12,395 nucleotides of DNA from Chloroflexota bacterium (GTDB lineage Bacteria; Chloroflexota; Anaerolineae; CG2-30-64-16), in assembly GCA_029555885.1 (NCBI GenBank), contig JAKPQT010000054.1:1-12395 (forward strand), in the 5' to 3' direction. This document shows positions 5,344 through 12,395 of the stretch, in pieces. The notes beneath the pieces were generated by a model. The model made no database searches, was not told where the DNA came from, and was given only the letters and a program-made list of their open reading frames with translations. Each line of letters begins with the position of its first letter. Position 1 is the first letter of the stretch. The translations under genes were made by a program, and so were the position numbers.

Positions 5344-5433
5344 GCGGTTGAAACCGCTGCCACCAGTACCAAGTCTCCCTTCGGAGACTGTACGTCAGCC
5401 TTCCTGACGTCCTAGAGTCTGCGCAGGCAGACT
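5344..5433. repeat. Array of four short hairpins between dppA and dppB
   Basis: Four perfect short palindromes are packed in 90 bases: GCGGT/ACCGC (5344-5357), AGTCTCC/GGAGACT (5372-5389), ACGTCAG/CTGACGT (5392-5410) and AGTCTGC/GCAGACT (5416-5433). The last three share a geometry of 7-bp arms and 4- or 5-base loops. The block occupies most of the 234-base dppA-dppB spacer (5262-5495). An array here could stabilise the upstream dppA message and lower expression of the permeases, as REP elements do in other operons. It may also be an interspersed genomic repeat. I see no ORF in it. Confidence 0.7.
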
Positions 5434-5495
5434 TGGCAATGGTGGCCGTGACTTCAGTTGCCAGGCACACCGGCCCTGCAAGTCAACTACGCGAC

Positions 5496-7142
5496 TTACT
5501 TGATGTAGCCCTTGCGGTAGTAGCCGATGCCGTCGGGCTGGATCCACATGTCGGCGACCTTGTTGCTGATGCCGCCGAGCACGGTCGTGCGCCACAGGAA
5601 GATCCAGGGCGCCTCTTCCATGACAATCTCCTGCGCCTTGGCATAGGCTTCCTTGCGGACGGCTTCATCCGCCGTCGCCAGGCCCGCCTTGATCTGCGCA
5701 TCGAAGTCCGGGTTGTTCCAGAACGCCAGATTGAAGGATGCCGGCGGGATGGATTCCGAGGCCAGCAGCGGGCGCAGACCCCAGTCCGCATCACCGGTGG
5801 ACGGTGACCAGCCGGCGAAGTTCAGCATGCTCTGGTTCTCCTCCATCGGCTTGAACCGTTCCGCGCTCAGGGTGGCGGCTTCCATGTTCACCACTTCGAC
5901 CTCGACGCCGACTTCGGCCAGCTGGCCCTGGATGGCGACGGCGACCTGCTTGGCGTCAGTTGCATCGGAGGTCCACATCGTCGTCTTGAAGCTCGTCACG
6001 CCGGCTTCCGCCAGCAGCGCTTTGGCTTTCTCGGGGTCATATTCGTAGGTCTTGACCGACTTGTAGCCCCAGACGCGCGGAGCGAGCGGCGAGTCGATCA
6101 TCTGGCCGTAGCCCGCCAGCACCGAGTCGATGATGGCCTGTTTGTCCACCGCATAGTTGAGCGCCTGGCGCACCCGCTTGTCGGTGAAGGGCTCCTTCTG
6201 GGTGTTCATGGCGACCCAGTAGGTGTAGATGGCCTCGTTTTCGACGATGGACGCATCTGCGCTGCCCTTGAGCAGCTCGACCTGCGGGTAGGGCACCTGG
6301 TTGATAAACTGCGCGTCGCCGGCCTGGAGCATGCTGATGCGGGTGCCCGCCTCGGGCACGGGCTTGATGACGAAGCGGTCCACCTTGCCGGCTCGCTCCG
6401 GGTTCCAGTAATCGGCAAACTTCTCGACGGTCAGGTGGTCGCCGGGGACCCACTCGACGAACTTGTAGGGGCCCGTGCCTACCGGGGCCTTGCCGAATTC
6501 CAGCACCTGGTCGCCCTCTTTAGCCGCCAGTGGGCTGACGATGCCGCCTGCGGGATGCGCAAAGGTGGCGATCATGGCGCCGAACGGCTCGGCCGTGGTG
6601 AATTTGACGGTGTATTCGTCGATCACCTCGGTCTTGGCGATGATGCGGTAGAGGCCGTAGCGCTTGAGCTTGTTGTCGGGGTTGGTGACGCGGTCGAAGT
6701 TGTACTTGACCGCCTCGGCATTGAACGGCGCGCCGTCATGGAACTTGATGCCCTGGCGCAGGTAGAAGGTGAACGTGGTGGCATCGTCGGATGCTTCCCA
6801 GCGTTCGGCCAGCATGGGCTCCATTTCCATCTTTTCGTTGAAGCCGATGAGCCCTTCGAACATCAGCTTCTCGGGCCCGTAGGAAGCGTTGTCATTGGTG
6901 TCGTGCGGGTCCAGACTCACGACATCGGCATATTGGGCGATGACGATTTCGGTCGGTCCGGCCGCGACGGCTGGTGCAGTCGTCGCGGCCGGGGCGGCCT
7001 CACCTTCGGCTGCCGGGGCAGCCGGGCCAGGTGCAGTAGTGGTTGCCGGCGGGGCGCAGGCGGCCAGCGCGGCTGCGCCAGCCGACATGCCGGCCAGCCG
7101 GAAGAACTTGCGCCGGCTGATGTGTTTTGTCTCGTGGGTCAT
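5496..7142 (-). CDS. dppA: Peptide-binding lipoprotein of the ABC transporter, DppA type
   Basis: This 548-residue solute-binding protein belongs to the family-5 (DppA/OppA/NikA) extracellular binding proteins. The N-terminus combines a twin-arginine motif (SRRKFF, R10-R11) with a lipobox (LAAC, lipid-modified C29). A Pro/Ala/Thr-rich linker follows, so it is probably exported folded and anchored to the outer face of the membrane. Mature-domain hallmarks are the opening VSLDPHDTNDNASYGPEKLMFEGL, LRQGIKFHDGAPFNAEAVKYNFDRV (family signature), GTGPYKFVEW and VRQALNYAVDK. Length is normal for the family. The ATG at 7142 has a strong AGGAGGAG upstream, and a promoter lies at 7301-7329. It heads the dppA-dppB-dppC-racemase unit. 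The bound ligand could be peptides, but members of this family also bind nickel, sugars or opines. Confidence 0.95.
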   Translation of the reverse strand: MTHETKHISRRKFFRLAGMSAGAAALAACAPPATTTAPGPAAPAAEGEAAPAATTAPAVAAGPTEIVIAQYADVVSLDPHDTNDNASYGPEKLMFEGLIGFNEKMEMEPMLAERWEASDDATTFTFYLRQGIKFHDGAPFNAEAVKYNFDRVTNPDNKLKRYGLYRIIAKTEVIDEYTVKFTTAEPFGAMIATFAHPAGGIVSPLAAKEGDQVLEFGKAPVGTGPYKFVEWVPGDHLTVEKFADYWNPERAGKVDRFVIKPVPEAGTRISMLQAGDAQFINQVPYPQVELLKGSADASIVENEAIYTYWVAMNTQKEPFTDKRVRQALNYAVDKQAIIDSVLAGYGQMIDSPLAPRVWGYKSVKTYEYDPEKAKALLAEAGVTSFKTTMWTSDATDAKQVAVAIQGQLAEVGVEVEVVNMEAATLSAERFKPMEENQSMLNFAGWSPSTGDADWGLRPLLASESIPPASFNLAFWNNPDFDAQIKAGLATADEAVRKEAYAKAQEIVMEEAPWIFLWRTTVLGGISNKVADMWIQPDGIGYYRKGYIK

Positions 7143-7300
7143 AGCTGTTCTCCTCCTATCGCCGATATGGCATGAAGCGATGTGTATGGCCGACTACGGT
7201 CAGGGCAGCAAGGGCCGAGGCATGGCGAGATTGAAAGGCTGCGGAGGCGGCTCGGCGTGGAGCTGCTGTGTCCACCGTTGTGCTGTGGGACCGCGGAAAT

Positions 7301-7329
7301 ATGATAACCGTTCTGCGGACAAATGCCAA
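7301..7329 (-). promoter_or_regulatory. Promoter of the dpp-racemase operon
   Basis: On the minus strand, TTGGCA (7324-7329, five of six) is followed after 17 bases by TATCAT (7301-7306, five of six). Initiation near 7294 would give a leader of about 150 bases before dppA. I see no clear riboswitch or long hairpin in that leader (7143-7294). Confidence 0.65.
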
Positions 7330-7380
7330 ATGTTAAAATCCGCACACGGCTGCTGCGTGCGATTCTGTGCCAGGAACGCC

Positions 7381-7414
7381 AAAAAGACGTCCGGAACACT
7401 GTTCCGGACGTCTT
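7381..7414 (-). terminator. Rho-independent terminator of perR-katG
   Basis: On the minus strand the 15-base arms AAGACGTCCGGAACA and their complement meet around a single base, and TTTTT follows (A run at 7381-7385 on the plus strand). It lies 64 bases after the katG stop. Its core resembles the hairpin at 10274-10316 at the other end of the perR-katG operon. Confidence 0.88.
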
Positions 7415-7477
7415 GTCAGTACCCTGGCGCTGCTGGGTGGCTTCGAGTCTCCCTCGTCGGCGAAAGCGGTATGCCGT

Positions 7478-10175
<2,698 letters not shown>

Positions 10176-10211
10176 TGGGCATCAGTCGCAATCTATAGTC
10201 TATGGAGAACC

Positions 10212-10229
10212 ATTATCCGAGAGGATAAT
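10212..10229. promoter_or_regulatory. Candidate PerR operator
   Basis: A perfect palindrome, ATTATCC-GAGA-GGATAAT, overlaps the -10 box and predicted start site of the perR-katG promoter. Bound protein here would block RNA polymerase. Its AT-rich outer ends recall Fur/PerR boxes (ATTATAA-like), but the CC/GG centre departs from the Bacillus consensus. The regulator is inferred from position. Confidence 0.6.
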
Positions 10230-10253
10230 ACCCGACCTGTCGCGAGCTGTCAA
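10225..10253 (-). promoter_or_regulatory. Promoter of perR-katG
   Basis: On the minus strand a perfect TTGACA (10248-10253) and TATTAT (10225-10230, five of six) are spaced by 17 bases. Initiation near 10218 gives a leader of about 43 bases before perR. The match to consensus is strong, in keeping with a promoter that is normally held off by a repressor. Confidence 0.82.
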
Positions 10254-10273
10254 ATCATCATATGGCCGCTGAA

Positions 10274-10316
10274 CACAAAGACCGTCCGAAACCCACGGTT
10301 TCGGACGGTCTTTGTG
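10274..10316. terminator. Perfect 20-bp hairpin, bidirectional terminator candidate
   Basis: CACAAAGACCGTCCGAAACC (10274-10293) and its exact complement (10297-10316) enclose a CAC loop. It stands between tRNA-Leu and the perR promoter, so it can insulate the two. Only TTT adjoins the stem on each strand, which makes classical termination uncertain. Symmetry would let it act in either direction. Confidence 0.65.
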
Positions 10317-10338
10317 CCGGCTTCTCCAGCCGGATGAG

Positions 10339-10420
10339 TGCCGACGGGGGGATTTGAACCCCCACGAGCTATGCTCAGCAGATCCTAAGTCTGCAGCGTC
10401 TGCCATTCCGCCACGTCGGC
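10339..10420 (-). tRNA. tRNA-Leu (TAG anticodon)
   Basis: This is a class II tRNA with a long variable arm. The acceptor GCCGACG pairs with CGTCGGC and the discriminator is A. The anticodon stem GCAGA/TCTGC carries loop CTTAGGA, giving anticodon TAG. The T-loop is TTCAAAT. CCA is not encoded. It lies about 75 bases after rnpB in the same direction and may share its transcript, because I see no separate promoter. Confidence 0.95.
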
Positions 10421-10422
10421 GT

Positions 10423-10496
10423 TTGAAGGCTTCGCCTTCAACCTGCAGTTTGTGGCGCAAAGCCGCGACAAACTGCCAAGGTTAGCGAAGCTAACC
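10423..10496. other. Three consecutive hairpins between rnpB and tRNA-Leu
   Basis: Three stems follow one another: TTGAAGGC/GCCTTCAA with a TTC loop (10423-10441), CAGTTTGT/ACAAACTG (10446-10475), and GGTTAGC/GCTAACC with a 3-base loop (10480-10496). The last abuts the 3' end of the RNase P RNA. None has a T run, so they may be processing or protective structures, not terminators. Confidence 0.6.
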
Positions 10497-11025
10497 CGCT
10501 TGCCGGATCATACCCCCGATTCTGTCCGGCCCACGGTGTAACCGTGGGCCTGCCGCCATCTGTCTCACGCGCCTGCTCACGCAGGTCCGTGGCTGCGCCT
10601 GGCCTGGCGGGAATTACCCGCCTTCACCGGCGCCGCTGCGATGAGACCGAACGAACGGGCAACCACGCAGGGTGGCCCCTCCGGGATGACCCGAACGCCC
10701 AGCCCACTCACCTTGCTTCCAGCCGCACGCTCGCCTGGCCGGCGACATTGCTGCCGCCGCCGGTGGGCTCTTACCCCACCGTTTCAGCCCTCACGGCTCC
10801 AGCCGAGACAGGATCTCGGCTGGAGCTTCGCGGGTTTGCTTTCTGTTGCGGTTGTAGTCAGCGTGTCAGGCTTGCGCCTGACCTCAACTGCCCTCACTTG
10901 TGATTTCGTGAGGCGGCTTTCTCCACCCGAGCAGCGTGCTGCATGCAGCCTGCTGCCCGGCAGAGTGGAAGTCGGGAAGTTCCTTCCCGGGGTCAAGCCC
11001 CGAGGCGGCGGCTCACCGGCAAGCA
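10497..11025 (-). ncRNA. rnpB: RNase P RNA
   Basis: This is the catalytic RNA of RNase P, which removes 5' leaders from tRNA precursors. Conserved cores on the minus strand are AACAGAAAGCAAACC (10833-10847), the J11/12 region; GGTGGGGTAAGAGCCCACC (10761-10780), the P13/P14-side motif with GGTAAGAG; GGAAGCAAGG; and the 3' signature GACAGAATCGGGGG (within 10505-10526), which pairs back as P4. The ends close as helix P1, CTTGCCGG with CCGGCAAG. A perfect 13-bp hairpin at 10796-10826 fits P12. About 530 nt is longer than the usual 350-450 for type A, so peripheral helices are enlarged. The 5' P4 strand is divergent (GGAAGGAACTTCC where GAGGAAAGTCC is usual). Boundaries are good to about 10 bases, set by P1 and the promoter. 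No protein gene occupies this stretch. Confidence 0.92.
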
Positions 11026-11030
11026 ACGGT

Positions 11031-11059
11031 ATTTTAACATAAGAGGGATTGTGGGTCAA
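11031..11059 (-). promoter_or_regulatory. Promoter of rnpB
   Basis: On the minus strand, TTGACC (11054-11059, five of six) is followed after 17 bases by TAAAAT (about 11031-11036, five of six). The predicted start, near 11025, falls at the 5' strand of helix P1. That agreement supports both calls. Confidence 0.78.
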
Positions 11060-11060
11060 A

Positions 11061-11132
11061 GGTGACGGGGTGACCGGGTGAAGAGGAGAACAGGGGAGCA
11101 GGAGAACAGGGGAGCAGAAGAACAGGGGATGT
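11061..11132. repeat. Octamer repeat tract, nine units (GGTGACGG / GGAGAACA type)
   Basis: Nine gapless 8-base units are read: GGTGACGG, GGTGACCG, GGTGAAGA, GGAGAACA, GGGGAGCA, GGAGAACA, GGGGAGCA, GAAGAACA, GGGGATGT. The middle forms an exact 16-base tandem duplication (11085-11100 and 11101-11116). It starts next to the rnpB promoter. The following 70 bases, to 11202, show nothing I can name. Confidence 0.8.
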
Positions 11133-11202
11133 GGCTGCGGAGGGCTCTGGTGAGAGGGGATGACTTGCCAGAATGGACAGGAGACTCAACCTGCAATCCG
11201 GC

Positions 11203-11242
11203 ATCACCCCGTCACCTGTTCACCTCTTCACGTCGTCACCCC
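11203..11242. repeat. Inverted octamer tract running into the crp stop codon
   Basis: Five 8-base units, ATCACCCC, GTCACCTG, TTCACCTC, TTCACGTC and GTCACCCC, are the complementary form of the tract at 11061-11132. The 13-mer GGTGACGGGGTGA (11061-11073) has its exact complement at 11204-11216. The last unit contains the stop codon of the Crp/Fnr gene. Confidence 0.8.
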
Positions 11243-11922
11243 GCTTCGGCAATATCCTGGAGCGCCTGCAGGTCCACGAGGACGACCTTGCCGCGGCGCG
11301 TGCGGATGAGTTCCAGCCGGCGGAACTTGCTCATCACCCGGATCGCGGTCTCGACGGTCGTGCCGGTCATGTCCGCGACATCCTGCCGGGTCAGGGGCAT
11401 CTCGATTACGCGGCCGTCTGCTGTGTCGGCGCCCGCGCTTGCACCCAGCTTGAGCAGGACGCGCGCGATGCGCTGCTCGACCCGTTCCACCGCGAGGCTG
11501 CGGATCTGCTCGGCGGAGCCGCGCAGCCGCGTGCCCATGTCGTTGATGACGGCGAGGGCAAAGACCGGATAACGGGTGACGAGGGTTAGACAGTCGTTAC
11601 GCGCGATGACGAGCAGGCAGCAGTCCTCGATGGCCTGGGCCGTGCCCGGATAGCCGCCGCCGTCGAACACTGCAACCGAGCCGAGCATCTGGCCCGGGCT
11701 GGCGACGCGCAGGACCACATCCTTGCCGTCGGTCGAATGGCGCAGCACCTTGATTTTGCCGGTCTTGACCACGTAGAGGGCTTCCGGCGCTTCTCCCTCC
11801 AGAAAGATGTAGTCATCCTTCTGATATTGGCGTTCGCTGAACAGGTCGGTGACTTTGTCCCAGTCCCGCTCTGACAGGCCGGCGAACACCGGCAACGCCA
11901 TGAGTATATCGCGCCGATCCAT
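11236..11922 (-). CDS. Crp/Fnr-family transcriptional regulator
   Basis: This is a 228-residue regulator with an N-terminal cyclic-nucleotide-type sensor barrel (about residues 12-120: FLEGEAPEALYVVKTGKIKV, then GQMLGSVAVF), a dimer helix (IRSLAVERVEQRIARVLLKLG) and a C-terminal winged helix (LTRQDVADMTGTTVETAIRVMSKF). The Arg-Ser pair that holds cAMP in Crp is not found at the expected place (GGGYPGTAQAI), and the N-terminus lacks the Cys cluster of oxygen-sensing Fnr. The effector is therefore unknown; the recognition helix TTVETAIRVM is common in Dnr/Nnr-like and stress regulators. I prefer ATG at 11922 with GGAG 6 bases upstream; a TTG at 11940 would add six residues. It stands alone, with its own promoter and a palindrome that suggests autoregulation. 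Confidence 0.93.
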   Translation of the reverse strand: MDRRDILMALPVFAGLSERDWDKVTDLFSERQYQKDDYIFLEGEAPEALYVVKTGKIKVLRHSTDGKDVVLRVASPGQMLGSVAVFDGGGYPGTAQAIEDCCLLVIARNDCLTLVTRYPVFALAVINDMGTRLRGSAEQIRSLAVERVEQRIARVLLKLGASAGADTADGRVIEMPLTRQDVADMTGTTVETAIRVMSKFRRLELIRTRRGKVVLVDLQALQDIAEAG

Positions 11923-11945
11923 TAATGACTCCGGGGGCAATGCAG

Positions 11946-11961
11946 TATGACGCAGGTCATA
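11946..11961. promoter_or_regulatory. Candidate Crp/Fnr-type operator
   Basis: The perfect palindrome TATGAC-GCAG-GTCATA lies just downstream of the predicted start site of the regulator gene. The 4-base centre and the half site ending in ATGAC resemble the FNR/Dnr layout (TTGAT-N4-ATCAA) with changed half sites. Autorepression by the adjacent gene product is the natural inference. Confidence 0.6.
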
Positions 11962-11970
11962 AACGGAGGG

Positions 11971-11999
11971 ATTATAGCACGGCAGGGGGTTGATGGCAA
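11971..11999 (-). promoter_or_regulatory. Promoter of the Crp/Fnr regulator
   Basis: On the minus strand, TTGCCA (11994-11999, five of six) and a perfect TATAAT (11971-11976) are separated by 17 bases. Initiation near 11965 puts the operator palindrome at about +4 to +19, a position that favours repression. Confidence 0.8.
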
Positions 12000-12043
12000 T
12001 AAAGCGGGGTGGTTACGAAAAGCGCAAGGATGAGATGAGTCTT

Positions 12044-12107
12044 GCCACAGAGGGCCCCGAGGCCATCGAGATTGATCAACCTCTGCGGCCTCGGGGTCCT
12101 CTGTGGC
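12044..12107. terminator. Long 21-bp stem-loop after the VWA gene
   Basis: GCCACAGAGGGCCCCGAGGCC (key ends GCCACAGAGG and CCGAGGCC, 12044-12064) pairs with 12087-12107, with one G-U pair, around a 22-base loop. It lies 7 bases past the stop of the minus-strand VWA-type gene. No T run follows, so it is either a Rho-dependent or 3'-protecting structure or a dispersed repeat. The G-U pair suggests the fold is kept while sequence drifts. Confidence 0.6.
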
Positions 12108-12114
12108 TAACAAC

Positions 12115-12395
12115 CTATTTTCCTGGCGCGATCGCGTAGGCCTTGCCGTTGAGCACGACGGTCACGCGGTCACCCAGGGCCAGGTAGCGGCCGAGTTCAG
12201 GCAGTTGGCGCAGCAGCGCGAAGTAACGCTCCGAGCCGAAGATGACTTGCTCCGGCTTTATCTGCGCAGCGTCGAACGCAGTATCGACCCATGCGCCGTC
12301 CAGCAGGCGGAAGGTCTTGTTGCCCACATGCTTGAGCACCTCGCTTTCCGGGGAGCCGGCTTCAGGTGCGGCGGCCTGGTCCGCGCTGCGCATGG
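12115..12395 (-). CDS. C-terminal fragment of a probable VWA-domain protein
   Basis: The open frame continues past the right edge, so the 5' part is missing; the ATG at 12393 is probably internal. About 93 residues are visible. A low-complexity linker (AAAPEAGSPESE) leads into a compact domain: VGNKTFRLLDGAWVDTAFD, IKPEQVIFGSERYFALLRQLPELGRYLALGDRVTVVL (key words FGSERYFALL, LGDRVTVVL), then LNGKAYAI. From memory, this form (FGS-x-YF-x-LL, then LGDRV-x-VVLDGTAYE) is the C-terminal tail of large VIT/VWA-domain proteins of Chloroflexota and related bacteria. The VWA domain itself is outside the window, so the call rests on that tail alone. Such proteins bind metal through a MIDAS motif and act in adhesion or complex assembly. 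Confidence 0.55.
   Translation of the reverse strand, partial: MRSADQAAAPEAGSPESEVLKHVGNKTFRLLDGAWVDTAFDAAQIKPEQVIFGSERYFALLRQLPELGRYLALGDRVTVVLNGKAYAIAPGK

Noticed and set aside
4203..5351. Plus-strand open frame of 382 codons opposite dppC and dppB
   Set aside because: It is antisense to two clearly recognised permeases and is rich in D, H, Q and R, as expected for a reverse shadow of GC-rich genes.
7143..7294. Riboswitch in the dppA leader
   Set aside because: The leader is long, but I found no conserved riboswitch core or strong competing stems.
10544..11059. Short ORFs on both strands over the rnpB region
   Set aside because: The segment shows RNase P RNA cores, a P1 closing helix and a promoter in register; the ORFs have no protein-like features.
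11085..11116. CRISPR array
   Set aside because: The 16-base tandem copies have no spacers and are part of an octamer tract.
11061..11216. Transposon terminal inverted repeats (GGTGACGGGGTGA and its complement)
   Set aside because: Only about 130 bases lie between them, there is no transposase, and both lie inside octamer tracts, which explain the match.

Overview
This is a GC-rich stretch of bacterial chromosome of ordinary housekeeping character with several unusual intergenic structures. The mixture fits a Chloroflexota (Anaerolineae-like) genome: a GlgB of that general type, a Tat-type lipoprotein peptide-binding protein, a VWA-type C-terminus, and intergenic heptamer and octamer repeat clusters. 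This assignment is inference from style and is not proven by any single marker.

Left part (1-2630). The window opens inside the 3' end of glgB (+), which carries an apparent one-base frameshift near 490. After it comes a stand-alone transcription unit of about 175 nt (+) with its own near-consensus promoter and a strong Rho-independent terminator. It matches no RNA family I recognise. It holds a full-length Shine-Dalgarno sequence, an 18-codon ORF, and a segment that both pairs with that Shine-Dalgarno and resembles the 3' end of 16S rRNA. It is the best candidate for something undescribed here. An HNH endonuclease gene (-) and a five-tRNA cluster (-; Ala, Gly, Phe, Gln, His in transcription order) follow, separated by heptamer repeats, a consensus promoter and a terminator.

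Middle (2630-7478). An operon on the minus strand runs dppA (Tat/lipobox solute-binding protein), a hairpin array, dppB, dppC, then an Asp/Glu-family racemase. No ATPase genes are present in the window, so the transporter must borrow or encode its ATPases elsewhere. The racemase suggests, without proving, use of D-amino acids or of peptides containing them.

Right part (7478-12395). perR and katG form a translationally coupled peroxide-defence operon (-), with a strong promoter overlapped by a perfect palindrome and with terminators on both sides. Upstream lie tRNA-Leu(TAG) and the RNase P RNA gene rnpB (-), the latter recognised by its conserved cores and promoter. A Crp/Fnr-family regulator (-) follows, with its own promoter and a palindromic operator candidate just after the start site. 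The window ends in the C-terminus of a probable VWA-domain protein (-). Octamer repeat clusters fill the rnpB-crp spacer and run into the crp stop codon.
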